A stretch of DNA of 64,000 nt, taken from Halomonas binhaiensis. GTDB taxonomy: Bacteria > Pseudomonadota > Gammaproteobacteria > Pseudomonadales > Halomonadaceae. This document shows, piece by piece, positions 9,645-18,751 of this stretch (the first letter of the stretch is position 1; each line of letters opens with the position of its first letter). A program made the translations under genes and the position numbers. The notes beneath the pieces were generated by a model, which saw only the letters and a program-made list of their open reading frames with translations, ran no database searches and had not been told where the DNA came from. The stretch spans positions 2,294,001-2,358,000 of the forward strand of contig NZ_CP038437.2 in NCBI RefSeq assembly GCF_008329985.2, written 5' to 3'.

Positions 9645-10553
9645 ATGTTGTACAACTACGGATCGATCAATATCGATCATGTCTATCGCGTCCCTCACCT
9701 GGTACGACCTGGTGAAACCCTGGCCAGTCATGCACACAGCGTCGGGCTTGGCGGTAAAGGTGCCAACCAGTCCTTGGCTCTCGCCCGTGCTGGCGGACAA
9801 GTCACACATTGGGGAAACCTCAATGTCCGGGACCGGTGGGCTCGCGATTTGCTTGCCGATGCTGGCGTCAAGGTTGGCCATGTCAATGAAATCGATGGCC
9901 CCTCAGGTCATGCCATTATCCAGGTAGATGACCAGGCTGAGAACAGCATCCTCCTGTTCCCTGGCGCCAATCACATCTATGGCAGGAATGACCTGAACAA
10001 ATTGATCGCCGACACTGCGTCAGGCGACTGGCTACTGTTGCAGAATGAATGCAGTGGGCTGGCAGATGCCATTGAGCTAGCGCATGAAGCTGGTCTCAAG
10101 ATCGCGTTCAACCCCGCTCCCATGAGCGATGCTGTCCGTGAATTGCCACTTCAATATTGCGACCTGTTGTTCGTCAACAAGGGCGAAGCTGCCTGGTTGG
10201 CCGGTGTCGCTGAGGATGTCTCTGCGCAGCAATTACTTGATGCCCTGGACGTTCAGTTGCCTGGCTGTCAGCTGGTACTAACCTTGGGAGGAGAAGGCGC
10301 TTGGTACCAACATGATGGACAGCGTCACTTCCAGCCTGCCCTTCCCGTCAAGGCCGTTGATACAACGGCGGCTGGCGACACCTTCATTGGCTATTACCTT
10401 GCAGCCATGCAAGAAGAAGCCGATATTCCCGCATGCCTGGCATTGGCTGCCACAGCAGCGGCTCTCGGCGTGCAACGCTCTGGCGCTGCCGACAGCATTC
10501 CATTTCGTGCTGAAGTCGATGATGCACTCAATGCAGACCGATTCGATGCTTGA
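9645..10553 (+). CDS. Ribokinase-like PfkB-family sugar kinase
   Basis: A 302-residue PfkB/ribokinase. It starts MLYNYGSINIDHVYRVPH and has the first signature GGKGANQSLALARAGG at about residues 37-52. The second signature is DTTAAGDTFIGYY near residue 243, with the catalytic Asp in GD. It probably phosphorylates ribose to ribose-5-phosphate at the expense of ATP. The nucleoside hydrolase that follows releases ribose from nucleosides, so the pair forms a short salvage route in the cytoplasm. The substrate could also be another pentose or a nucleoside. Confidence 0.85.
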   Translation: MLYNYGSINIDHVYRVPHLVRPGETLASHAHSVGLGGKGANQSLALARAGGQVTHWGNLNVRDRWARDLLADAGVKVGHVNEIDGPSGHAIIQVDDQAENSILLFPGANHIYGRNDLNKLIADTASGDWLLLQNECSGLADAIELAHEAGLKIAFNPAPMSDAVRELPLQYCDLLFVNKGEAAWLAGVAEDVSAQQLLDALDVQLPGCQLVLTLGGEGAWYQHDGQRHFQPALPVKAVDTTAAGDTFIGYYLAAMQEEADIPACLALAATAAALGVQRSGAADSIPFRAEVDDALNADRFDA

Positions 10554-10588
10554 GACGCTTGAATCTTGAGACCTCTGAAGGAGTTTCC

Positions 10589-11530
10589 GTGACCTATCCG
10601 ATTATCTTCGACACAGATCCAGGCGTGGATGATGCCCAGGCGATTGCCATCGCCTTGCGTCACCCTGAGATAGAATTGCTCGGAATGACCACCACCTTTG
10701 GCAACGTGGACGTGGAAACCGCCACTCACAATGCCCTGTTGCTGGGCGAGCTGGCCGGCAAGCCGGTACCTGTCGCCCAGGGCGCAGCCTGTCCGATGGT
10801 CAAGCCTCGTCACCCAGCACCAAAGCATATTCATGGTGATAATGGGCTGGGCAATATCGATTTGCCTCCCGTTGCAGGACAAGCAGATCCACGTAACGCG
10901 GCCCAGTTCATCGTCGATACCGTCAACCAGCGCCCGGGAGATGTCAGCCTGGTTGCGGTGGGCCCCTTAGGTAACCTGGCTGCCGCGTTGCAGATCGATC
11001 CGAGCATCGTCACCAAGGTCAAACAGGTCGTGATCATGGGCGGTTCTATTCGTGAAGGCGGCAATGTCACCCCGGTAGCAGAAGCCAATATCTTCAACGA
11101 TGCCCATGCTGCACAAAAAGTGCTGACGGCAGAATGGCCCCTGACGCTGGTAGGCCTGGATGTGACCCATCGCTGCGTGCTGACTCCGCAGCACATGGAA
11201 CGCATCGAGACGGCCCAGGGCGAGCTCGGGAAAGTGCTGGCCGGTAGCTATGCGTTCTATCGGAATTTCTATCGCCAGGCACTGGGTATTGATGGCTGCT
11301 GCCCGCACGATAGCGTTGCCCTGGCATGGCTGGTGCGTCCAGACCTGTTCGAGACACAACGCGGTCATCTCAATGTGGTGACAGAAGGCAGTGCCGAAGG
11401 TCAGACCCTGTTTGCACCCAAGGGCCGCGCCTTTATCCAGGATCGCTGGTCACAGACACCGGAGGTGGATGTATGCCTTGGGGTCGACGGACAGGCTGTC
11501 AGCAACTGGATCACTGATACGTTGTCGTGA
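10589..11530 (+). CDS. Nucleoside hydrolase (IUNH family)
   Basis: A 313-residue inosine-uridine-preferring-type nucleoside hydrolase. The Ca2+-binding motif DTDPGVDDA is at residues 8-16. HGDNGLG lies near residue 83 and the second metal-site region (CPHDSVALAWL) near residue 240. It splits the N-glycosidic bond to give base and ribose. I chose GTG at 10589 because GAAGGAG lies 6-7 nt upstream; a TTG 13 codons earlier lacks this. It lies 35 nt after the ribokinase stop, probably in one operon, and ends at a strong hairpin. Confidence 0.88.
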   Translation: MTYPIIFDTDPGVDDAQAIAIALRHPEIELLGMTTTFGNVDVETATHNALLLGELAGKPVPVAQGAACPMVKPRHPAPKHIHGDNGLGNIDLPPVAGQADPRNAAQFIVDTVNQRPGDVSLVAVGPLGNLAAALQIDPSIVTKVKQVVIMGGSIREGGNVTPVAEANIFNDAHAAQKVLTAEWPLTLVGLDVTHRCVLTPQHMERIETAQGELGKVLAGSYAFYRNFYRQALGIDGCCPHDSVALAWLVRPDLFETQRGHLNVVTEGSAEGQTLFAPKGRAFIQDRWSQTPEVDVCLGVDGQAVSNWITDTLS

Positions 11531-11576
11531 TGTAAAGCCGGCCCGGAAAGCACAGATTCGAAAGGATCAAAGTCAA

Positions 11577-11610
11577 AGCAGGGAATACATGACGCCATGT
11601 ATTCCCTGCT
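11577..11610. terminator. Bidirectional terminator between nucleoside hydrolase and acylphosphatase genes
   Basis: A perfect 15-bp stem (11577-11591 with 11596-11610) closes a 4-nt loop. T-rich sequence follows on both strands. It separates two convergent genes. Confidence 0.8.
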
Positions 11611-11658
11611 TCGTGTTTTCTAGGCGGCTACCAAAGAAAGTTAACCCGCATGAGAAAG

Positions 11659-11937
11659 TTACCCCGTATGGAAATGACGGGGCAGAGGCGTCGGCTGCAC
11701 CACTTCCGTTTCAACATGCGTCACCTGAGCCCCTTGCGGTCCCTTCCATAACCAGCGCAGAACAGTATCAACCGCCTCGCTATCGCCACAGAGCAGGACC
11801 TCGACACGCCCATCGACGAGATTGACGGCGTGACCAGTAAGCCCGACAGCCAATGCCTGGCGTTGGGTAGATGCCCGATAGTAAACACCCTGTACCCTGC
11901 CAGCGACCAGAGCTCTTACGCAATACGTCGCACTCAT
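11659..11937 (-). CDS. Acylphosphatase
   Basis: A 92-residue protein with the acylphosphatase signature AGRVQGVYYRASTQRQA (residues 12-28), including the phosphate-binding Arg, and the catalytic Asn in GHAVNLVDGRVEV near residue 39. It hydrolyses acyl phosphates such as acetyl phosphate or 1,3-bisphosphoglycerate. The ATG at 11937 overlaps the stop of the upstream YihY gene by 4 nt (ATGA), which points to translational coupling. The length matches the family (about 90 residues). Confidence 0.93.
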   Translation of the reverse strand: MSATYCVRALVAGRVQGVYYRASTQRQALAVGLTGHAVNLVDGRVEVLLCGDSEAVDTVLRWLWKGPQGAQVTHVETEVVQPTPLPRHFHTG

Positions 11938-12938
11938 TCCCGCCCTTCCTCTACCGCAACATCGTGCTCTTTTTCCTGCCTTTCCTTGTCATAGCGCTGC
12001 CGCTCATCTTCGGAAAGCTGCGCCCTGACACTCTCCTGGTCGAACAATTCCTGCTTGATCAGAACCGCACTGTTGCGAGGAATCAGCGGTTTGTGTCGGG
12101 CAACCAAGTGGCACTTGGTAAAGGCGGCACCAAACAGAAGTATCAGTGATGAATAGTAGACCCACAGCAGAACCATCACCACCGAGCCTGCGGCACCGTA
12201 TGTGGATGCTGTCGCAGTATAGGCAAGGTACATGGCGATGACAGAACGCCCCAGAGAAAACAGCAAGGCTGTCACCACAGCGCCAACAATGACGTCTCTC
12301 CAGGACAGCACCACATCAGGCAACACCCTGAATATCGTGGCGAACAAAGCCACTACCACCGCCAGAGAAACAAGAAACTCAGCCCCCTGAGTCAGCAGTC
12401 CGACAAAAGGCAACATGTCATGAGCTGCCTTCAAGGCTGCACGAACGAAAATACCCAATCCCAGCGATACCAGCAGGATGAAACCTATGGCCAGTACCAC
12501 CGTCAGCGACATCAGACGGCTCTTGATCAGGCGCAGGATGCTATTGCTCGTCGGGCGCGGCCGAACTCCCCAGATAGTGTTCAAAGAGAACTGCATCTGT
12601 CCGAATACCGTTGTTGCTCCTAGCGCCAGAGCAGCAAACCCCATCAAGGTAGGCATCAGCCCTGATTCCTGAATTCGAGACTGATTGACCGCTTCCTGTA
12701 TTGCAGAGGCAGCACCATCTCCCATGGCTCCCTGCAGTTGGGCAAAGATCTGCCCCTGCGCCGCTTCTTCACCAAGCACAAATCCTATTACTGTTACGGC
12801 AATAATTACCGTAGGTGCCAATGAAAATAGCGTATAAAAGGCCAGAGAGCCGGCGTAACTGAATGCATTACGCTCCAGCCATAGTTGGACGGAATCACGC
12901 AACACGCTCCACCAGAACACAACGAAATCCTTTATCAT
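11934..12938 (-). CDS. YihY/BrkB-family inner-membrane protein
   Basis: A 334-residue protein with about six membrane helices and the family's early segment NAFSYAGSLAFYTLFSLAPTV (about residues 24-43). The middle helices include a glycine-rich AYTATASTYGAAGSVVMV block near residue 230. The C-terminal about 60 residues form a highly charged soluble tail (QLSEDERQRYDKERQEKE). The family was once labelled ribonuclease BN in error; its function is not established, and transport has been proposed. The ATG at 12938 follows GGGGAGC. It overlaps acylphosphatase by 4 nt. Confidence 0.9.
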   Translation of the reverse strand: MIKDFVVFWWSVLRDSVQLWLERNAFSYAGSLAFYTLFSLAPTVIIAVTVIGFVLGEEAAQGQIFAQLQGAMGDGAASAIQEAVNQSRIQESGLMPTLMGFAALALGATTVFGQMQFSLNTIWGVRPRPTSNSILRLIKSRLMSLTVVLAIGFILLVSLGLGIFVRAALKAAHDMLPFVGLLTQGAEFLVSLAVVVALFATIFRVLPDVVLSWRDVIVGAVVTALLFSLGRSVIAMYLAYTATASTYGAAGSVVMVLLWVYYSSLILLFGAAFTKCHLVARHKPLIPRNSAVLIKQELFDQESVRAQLSEDERQRYDKERQEKEHDVAVEEGRE

Positions 12939-13074
12939 GATGCTCCCCTGTACCTAGATAGTCACAGCATACCCAATTACGAGCCGCTGCGCCGGCAACT
13001 TGTTGTCATATCAGCGCATTGCACCAGGGCACTCCCCTCATCATAATGACTCCACTCATTAGTCTGGAGCGTGC

Positions 13075-14178
13075 ATGATCTCATCCTCCGAGTCATCCCA
13101 AGCGAACAGCGACTTCGATTGCCTGGTCTTCATCGGACGCTTTCAGCCGCCTCATCTCGGTCACCTGGCAGTCATTCGGGCTGCGCTGAAACGCGCCCGT
13201 CAGGTGATCGTTCTGGTCGGTTCAGCCTGGCAGGCACGCTCTCTGCGTAATCCTTGGCGTTTTGACGAACGCCGCAGCATGTTGCGCAGTGCCTTCGATG
13301 ATGATGAGAATGCTCGGCTCGAGATCGTGCCGTTGCTGGATGCACTGTATAACAATGATGTGTGGGTACATGACGTTCAACGCAAAGTACGAGACCTGGC
13401 CCAACCATCGCACGCACGCTTTCCCCGCATCGGACTGATCGGCGCCAGTCGTGGCCAGTCCAGCTATTACCTGTCCCTCTTTCCTCAGTGGGAATCGGTC
13501 AGCGTCCCCCTGGTCGAGGCAATTTCCGCAAGTGAAATCCGCCAACGCCTGTTCCGTTCCAAAGGCTCCGCGGTGGAATACCTGAGCACCAATGCGACTC
13601 ATGACCTCCCCCCGGGAGTCGTCAAGGACATCCGCTCTTTCATGCTTGATCAGCCCTATCAACAGCTCATCGAAGAGCAGCAACTACTGGACCAGTATCG
13701 CTCGGCCTGGGCCCAGGCCCCCTACCCCCCCATCTTCGTCACTGTGTGCGCGGTGGTGGTGCAATCGGGGCATGTCCTGCTGGTCAGGCGCACCTCAGCA
13801 CCAGGCAAAGGACTCTATGCTCTGCCAGGGGGATTCATCAATTCCCAGGAACGCTTGATGGATGCCTGCTTGCGTGAGCTGCGCGAGCGAATTCGCCTGA
13901 AGGTGCCCGAACCAGTATTGAAGGGATCACTGCGCGGGCAACGCCTGTTCGATGAGCCCCATCGCAGCTGGCGAGGCCGCACACTGGCGGAGGCCTTTTA
14001 TTTCGCCCTCCGTCCAGACCAGCAGTTGCCCAAGTTGAAGCCTGTGAAAGGGGGCGATCACGCCCGCTGGGTGCCCTTGGCCGAACTAGAACCGGACAAC
14101 CTGTTCGAAGACCACTTCTTCATCATCCAGAACTTCCTGGGACTTCCTGCCGATCATGGCACCTGGTCGGGAAGATAA
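13075..14178 (+). CDS. Bifunctional nicotinamide-nucleotide adenylyltransferase / Nudix protein (NadM-Nudix)
   Basis: A 367-residue fusion. Residues 15-190 are a nucleotidyltransferase of NadM type, with FIGRFQPPHLGH (the HxGH nucleotide site) and a C-terminal SASEIRQRLF segment. Residues 220-355 are a Nudix domain with the box GGFINSQERLMDACLRELRE near residue 259. The first half should join NMN and ATP into NAD+. Homologous fusions hydrolyse ADP-ribose with the second half. Here the Nudix box reads REL-R-ER where REUxEE is expected, and the following Gly is Arg, so hydrolase activity is doubtful. The ATG at 13075 follows GGAGCGTGC. Confidence 0.88.
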   Translation: MISSSESSQANSDFDCLVFIGRFQPPHLGHLAVIRAALKRARQVIVLVGSAWQARSLRNPWRFDERRSMLRSAFDDDENARLEIVPLLDALYNNDVWVHDVQRKVRDLAQPSHARFPRIGLIGASRGQSSYYLSLFPQWESVSVPLVEAISASEIRQRLFRSKGSAVEYLSTNATHDLPPGVVKDIRSFMLDQPYQQLIEEQQLLDQYRSAWAQAPYPPIFVTVCAVVVQSGHVLLVRRTSAPGKGLYALPGGFINSQERLMDACLRELRERIRLKVPEPVLKGSLRGQRLFDEPHRSWRGRTLAEAFYFALRPDQQLPKLKPVKGGDHARWVPLAELEPDNLFEDHFFIIQNFLGLPADHGTWSGR

Positions 14179-14211
14179 ACTTTCAGACAGGCCATCTCTT
14201 CAATAGACGAC

Positions 14212-14273
14212 CGCTTTAACAGACTATCGCTTTAACAGACTATCGCTTTAACAGACTATCGCTTCAACAGACA
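14212..14273 (+). repeat. Tandem repeat, 16-bp unit, about 3.9 copies
   Basis: CGCTTTAACAGACTAT is repeated at 14212, 14228 and 14244, followed by a partial copy with one C/T change at 14260. It fills the spacer between the convergent nadM-type gene and the LysR gene. No stem-loop terminator is seen there. Confidence 0.9.
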
Positions 14274-14276
14274 GCC

Positions 14277-15194
14277 TCAGGCTTCGAGAAAGTCCCTGGG
14301 CAACTTCATCATCTGCCGCCAGAGTTTCTCTACGCCAGGCTTGTGTACCAGGGAACAGCGATAAAGGCGGATTTCCAGCGGCACATCCCAAGCTTCGTCT
14401 CCCGCACGCACCACGCGCCCTTCATTGAGTTCCTGGCGCATGCAGAAATCCGGTATCCAGGCCATCCCGACTCCCTGCAATACCATGGCCTTGAGCCCCT
14501 CGGCCATGGCGGTCTCATAGACAGTGCGCAAGCGCATGCGTAGTGGATCGTTCTTCAGCAGCATCCGCACACTGCGCCCAAGGAAAGCCCCCTGGGTGTA
14601 AGCCAGATAGGGAATGGAGTTGCTGTCATTGAGCGCGAAGCGTGGCTCGCCATTGTCATCCGGCACGCTCACCGGAATCATCTTTACCCGCCCAATGGAA
14701 AATGAAGGAAATGCTTCTGCATCCAGCTGCATGCTGGCATAGGGGTCATAATAGGCCAGCATCAGGTCACAATTGCCTTCGCGCAGCACATGAATGGCCT
14801 CCCCCACGTTCATGGCAATCAGGCGGGTCGGCAACTCCCCCAGACCTTTTTGCAACCGCGAAATCCACGGCGGAAAGAAGCTTAATGCCAGTGAATGGGC
14901 TGCCACGATATCCAGGGCTTCATTGGCCATGGACAGGCCACGCAGATGGCCCAGGGACTCATTGAGTTGCTCCACGATATTACGCGCCGTGACCAGGAAC
15001 AATTGGCCTTGCGGCGTCAGGTCGATGGGCGTGGTTGAACGATCGACCAAGGTAACGCCAATGGCCTGTTCCAGTGATCGAATGCGGCGACTGAAGGCCG
15101 GCTGGGTCACGTGTCGCTGCCGTGCCGAGGCGGAAAAACTACGCGTATTGGACAGCGCAACGAAATCTTCCAGCCATTTTGTCTCGAGATTCAC
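14277..15194 (-). CDS. LysR-type transcriptional regulator (HypT/QseD-like)
   Basis: 305 residues. An N-terminal winged helix-turn-helix (SFSASARQRHVTQPAFSRRI) is followed by a two-lobed effector domain. The start MNLETKWLEDF, the FSRRIRSLEQAIGV segment and AAHSLALSFFP resemble HypT/YjiE, a hypochlorite-responsive regulator, but this is only a by-eye likeness. Two GTG codons stand at 15197 and 15194; AGGAGCG gives better spacing to the second. It lies 119 nt downstream of the cardiolipin synthase gene on the same strand. Its targets are unknown. Confidence 0.85.
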   Translation of the reverse strand: MNLETKWLEDFVALSNTRSFSASARQRHVTQPAFSRRIRSLEQAIGVTLVDRSTTPIDLTPQGQLFLVTARNIVEQLNESLGHLRGLSMANEALDIVAAHSLALSFFPPWISRLQKGLGELPTRLIAMNVGEAIHVLREGNCDLMLAYYDPYASMQLDAEAFPSFSIGRVKMIPVSVPDDNGEPRFALNDSNSIPYLAYTQGAFLGRSVRMLLKNDPLRMRLRTVYETAMAEGLKAMVLQGVGMAWIPDFCMRQELNEGRVVRAGDEAWDVPLEIRLYRCSLVHKPGVEKLWRQMMKLPRDFLEA

Positions 15195-15313
15195 CACCGC
15201 TCCTGTTTACCAACGCCTTATCTTTGGGCGACCTCAATTTACCGCAAAGCGGCAGCAGTCCCAAACAACAATCAGTATCAGAACTTACAGCAAGGCGACC
15301 TGCCCCCCATACG

Positions 15314-16732
15314 TCATTGAATGGGAGACAGAAGATAGGCACCTCGGGACACTACCTTGCGCCATAACGACCGCGAACGTAGCTCTGCGAGGCTGACTTC
15401 GCGGCAGTTGGCAAAGTCAGCCTCCAGCATCGTCTGGACATCCTTGGCGAAATCACGATCTACCACCAATGCCGTGATCTCGAAGTTCAAGCGGAAGGAC
15501 CGATTATCCAGGTTGACGGTACCGACACTGGCAGCCTCATCATCAATCAGCGTGACCTTCTGGTGCAGGAACCCAGGCTGATAACGATAGATACGCACGC
15601 CGGACCTGACCATATCCGGGAGGAAAGCGAAGGCCGACAGGAACACCAGCAAGTGGTCTGGCCGTTCCGGTATCATGATGCGCACGTCCACTCCGCGCAT
15701 GGCAGCCAGCTTCAAGGCGCTCTGCACGCCCTCATCTGGCACGAAGTACGGACTGGTCACCCAGAAGCGTTTCCGCGCGCTATGAATGAGATGCTGGATC
15801 AGCAGACTTGCCGTCTCACGCCCATCTGCCGGGCCTGAGGGGATGATCACAACGCGACGATTGGCCTCCGGCCAGACCTGTGGCGCCCAGCATAGATTGA
15901 GCATCTTGCCCGTGGCCCAGTGCCAGTCTTCCCAGAAAGCTTCCTGCAGCCCCAGTACGCTTGGTCCTGCAAGCTTCATGTGGGTGTCGCGCCAAGGCCC
16001 ATGGCGTGGATTGAGACCAAGATACTCGATGCCTACATTCAGGCCACCAAGCCAACCGAGGCGACCGTCCACGACCAGAATCTTGCGATGATTGCGGAAG
16101 TTGAGCTGAAAGCGCCGCTTCACGCCCTTGGATGAGTGAAAAGCACTCACCTCGACACCAGCTGCCCGCAGGTCCTTTAGAAAGCCCTCACGCAACTGAT
16201 GGCTACCAATCTCGTCGTACAGGAAGTAGATACGCACCTGGCGCTGTGCAGCGGCAATCAACTGATACTTGAGCCGGCGCCCAAGAGAATCGTCTCTCAC
16301 GATGAAGAACTGGATCAGAATATAGGAACGGGCTTCTTTGATACCGGCAAAAAGGCTATCGAAAGTGGCATCGCCATCGACCAGGAGCTCGCTATGATTG
16401 GCACCGGTCAATGGCATCATGGCCAACTGCTCTACGGCCCTTACATCAGCATCATTGGTCTGGATCTTATAGGCGTCGAAACGGTCCCGATAACGCTCCA
16501 GCACCTGGCGCAGAACCGTATCACGCTGGCCTCTGGCACTGACATAGCCATAGAAGCGGGGACGACCAAATACCCAATACGCCGGCAAGGCCAGGTAAGG
16601 GAACGTCACTAGCGAAATAATCCAGGCAATGGCCCCCTGCGATGTCCGGCTGGACATCAACGCCAATACCGCCGAGAAAGCCCCAGCGGTATGAATGAGA
16701 AAGACGGCCAATCCCAGCAGCCAGGTCGTCAT
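15314..16732 (-). CDS. Cardiolipin synthase (phospholipase D family)
   Basis: A 472-residue membrane protein. Two N-terminal helices (about residues 1-60) precede two phospholipase D catalytic motifs: NHRKILVVDGRLGWLGGLN near residue 215 and HQKVTLIDDEAASVGTVN near residue 395. Both keep the HxKxxxxD pattern. The enzyme condenses two phosphatidylglycerols to cardiolipin plus glycerol. The length and order match ClsA-type enzymes. The ATG at 16732 has an upstream GAAGGAGGC. Cardiolipin is relevant to osmotic adaptation in halophiles (inference). Confidence 0.92.
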   Translation of the reverse strand: MTTWLLGLAVFLIHTAGAFSAVLALMSSRTSQGAIAWIISLVTFPYLALPAYWVFGRPRFYGYVSARGQRDTVLRQVLERYRDRFDAYKIQTNDADVRAVEQLAMMPLTGANHSELLVDGDATFDSLFAGIKEARSYILIQFFIVRDDSLGRRLKYQLIAAAQRQVRIYFLYDEIGSHQLREGFLKDLRAAGVEVSAFHSSKGVKRRFQLNFRNHRKILVVDGRLGWLGGLNVGIEYLGLNPRHGPWRDTHMKLAGPSVLGLQEAFWEDWHWATGKMLNLCWAPQVWPEANRRVVIIPSGPADGRETASLLIQHLIHSARKRFWVTSPYFVPDEGVQSALKLAAMRGVDVRIMIPERPDHLLVFLSAFAFLPDMVRSGVRIYRYQPGFLHQKVTLIDDEAASVGTVNLDNRSFRLNFEITALVVDRDFAKDVQTMLEADFANCREVSLAELRSRSLWRKVVSRGAYLLSPIQ

Positions 16733-16777
16733 CTGTAGCCTCCTTCCTTGTAGCCCCAGAGGATACTCTTAGAAACG

Positions 16778-16803
16778 ATGACCCCGCCAGTTGGCGGGGT
16801 CAT
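16778..16803 (-). terminator. Probable terminator of the fumarase gene
   Basis: An 11-bp stem (16778-16788 with 16793-16803) and a 4-nt loop lie 25 nt after the fumarase stop. The U tract on the leftward transcript is poor (CGTTTCT). Confidence 0.65.
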
Positions 16804-16827
16804 TTAATGTATCAGCGTAACGGAATA

Positions 16828-18333
16828 TCAAGCCGTCTGGGCAATGATTTCCTTCCACTTGGCGGGGCCCGTCTGATGCACGGAAGTGCCCTGTGAATCC
16901 ACAGCCACCGTTACCGGCATATCTTCCACTTCAAACTCGTAAATGGCTTCCATGCCCAGATCTTCAAAGCCAACCACACGGGATGCCTTGATTGCCTGAG
17001 ACACCAGGTAGGCTGAGCCTCCCACTGCCATCAAGTATACCGCTTCATTGTCGCGGATCGCCTCGATCGCAGCCGATCCACGCTCGGCCTTGCCGACCAT
17101 GCCCAACAGGCCGGTCTGTTCCAGCATGGTGCGGGTAAACTTGTCCATGCGCGTTGCCGTCGTCGGACCAGCGGGACCTACGACTTCATCACCAACAGGA
17201 TCCACCGGACCGACGTAGTAGATGAAGCGCCCTTTCAGGTCCACCGGCAATGCTTCACCCTTGGCGAGCATGTCTACCATGCGCTTATGCGCCGCATCAC
17301 GACCGGTCAACAGCTTGCCATTAAGAAGCAGCGTATCACCCGGTGCCCAGGTCTTGACCTCTTCAGGGGTGATCTCATCAAGATTGACGCGCTTGACATT
17401 AGCGCCAGCCTCACGCGTGATTTCCGGCCAGTCCTCCAGACGCGGCGGCTTGAGCGCAGCGGGCCCGGAACCATCCAGCGTGAAGTGGGCATGACGCGTC
17501 GCTGCGCAGTTGGGGATGATCGCCACCGGCTTGTTGGCCGCATGAGTGGGATAATCCTTGACCTTGATATCAAGCACTGTCGTCAAGCCACCCAGACCCT
17601 GGGCACCGATACCACTCTTGTTGACCTTGTCGAACAGTTCCAGGCGCAGTTCCTCGGAACGGTTAGCGGCGCCACGCGCTTGCAGGTCCTGGATATCGAT
17701 CGGATCAAGCAAGGCTTCCTTGGCTAGCTCCATGGCCTTCTCAGCAGTACCGCCAATACCGATACCCAGCATGCCGGGCGGACACCAGCCTGCCCCCATC
17801 TTCGGCAACTGTTCCATTACCCAGTCAACCACTGAGTCGGAAGGATTGAGCATGGCAAACTTGGACTTGGCTTCGCTGCCACCACCCTTGGCCGCGACAT
17901 GTACCTCGACAGTATCGCCCGGCACCAGCTTGTGGTGGATTACCGCAGGTGTATTGTCCTTGGTGTTCTGACGCTTGCCGTCCGGATCCGCCAGTACGGA
18001 AGCTCGCAGGACATTATCCGGGAAATTGTAGGCACGACGTACGCCTTCGTTGATCATGTCGTCGAGGCTCATGTCGGCCTCGAAGCGCACGTTCATGCCA
18101 ACATGGACGAATACGGTGACGATACCTGTGTCCTGACAGATCGGACGGTGGCCGGTGGCACACATGCGAGAATTGATCAGGATCTGGGCAATGGCATCCT
18201 TGGCTGCGGGGTTCTGCTCCCGCTCATAGGCTGCTGCCATGGCATCGATGAAGTCTTTGGGATGATAGTAGGAAATGTACTGCAGGGCATCAGCGACGCT
18301 CGTGATGAGGTCGTCCTGGCGAATCACGGTCAT
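16828..18333 (-). CDS. Fumarate hydratase, class I ([4Fe-4S], single-chain FumA/B type)
   Basis: 501 residues from the ATG at 18333, chosen for its AAGGAGTCATCC site; a longer frame upstream lacks family features. The iron-sulfur enzyme interconverts fumarate and malate in the TCA cycle. Candidate cluster and active-site elements are the Cys-containing motifs RMCATGHRPICQDTG (Cys58 and Cys66), GWCPPGMLGIGIGG and PNCAATRHAHF. The C-terminal beta domain (GEALPVDLKGRFIYYVGPVD) is fused, as in FumA. It stands alone, with a long 418-nt upstream region. Confidence 0.93.
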   Translation of the reverse strand: MTVIRQDDLITSVADALQYISYYHPKDFIDAMAAAYEREQNPAAKDAIAQILINSRMCATGHRPICQDTGIVTVFVHVGMNVRFEADMSLDDMINEGVRRAYNFPDNVLRASVLADPDGKRQNTKDNTPAVIHHKLVPGDTVEVHVAAKGGGSEAKSKFAMLNPSDSVVDWVMEQLPKMGAGWCPPGMLGIGIGGTAEKAMELAKEALLDPIDIQDLQARGAANRSEELRLELFDKVNKSGIGAQGLGGLTTVLDIKVKDYPTHAANKPVAIIPNCAATRHAHFTLDGSGPAALKPPRLEDWPEITREAGANVKRVNLDEITPEEVKTWAPGDTLLLNGKLLTGRDAAHKRMVDMLAKGEALPVDLKGRFIYYVGPVDPVGDEVVGPAGPTTATRMDKFTRTMLEQTGLLGMVGKAERGSAAIEAIRDNEAVYLMAVGGSAYLVSQAIKASRVVGFEDLGMEAIYEFEVEDMPVTVAVDSQGTSVHQTGPAKWKEIIAQTA

Positions 18334-18751
18334 GGATGACTCCTTGGGTGGGTCGTTATACCCGCTTCTCTTTACGGCCTGCAACTGACAACACGCCATG
18401 GCTTCGGCGATGCAGTGGACGATACCGCATCGCCACAGCCCAGCACTTCGTGCACATGTATTCGAAACAGCCTGGAAAACATGTCTCAAGCACATGGCTC
18501 TGCGGACAGCACACCGTGGGCGGGTTTAGGACATGCGCATTGGTAGCGACACATCCCACAAGCGGCCCATAGTGTACCTCAAGGAAACAGATCGCGGCAG
18601 CTCCGACACCATCCTGAACGTTCTCAGAAGCCCATTGGGATACTCAGCAACAAGAAGATAACGGTATAAACTGTTCGGCAAGGGCACCGTTTCATTGACA
18701 GGCTACTGCTATTCAACGGCGCCAAATACTTCGACAGGCTCAAGAGCCAGG
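18334..18751. other. Spacer between the uvrB stop and the fumarase start
   Basis: About 418 nt. It should hold the fumarase promoter and the end of the uvrB transcript. No gene, tRNA or clear stem-loop terminator is seen. It contains the second copy of a 19-bp dispersed repeat at 18652-18670. Confidence 0.5.
18652..18670 (+). repeat. 19-bp dispersed direct repeat, copy 2
   Basis: Exact match to 9478-9496 (AAGAAGATAACGGTATAAA). It lies about 80 nt beyond the uvrB stop, in a spacer without genes. Confidence 0.85.

Noticed and set aside
18334..18751. tRNA or small RNA gene
   Set aside because: No cloverleaf, no TTCGAATC-like T-loop and no terminator were found. No tRNA was found in any other spacer of the window either.
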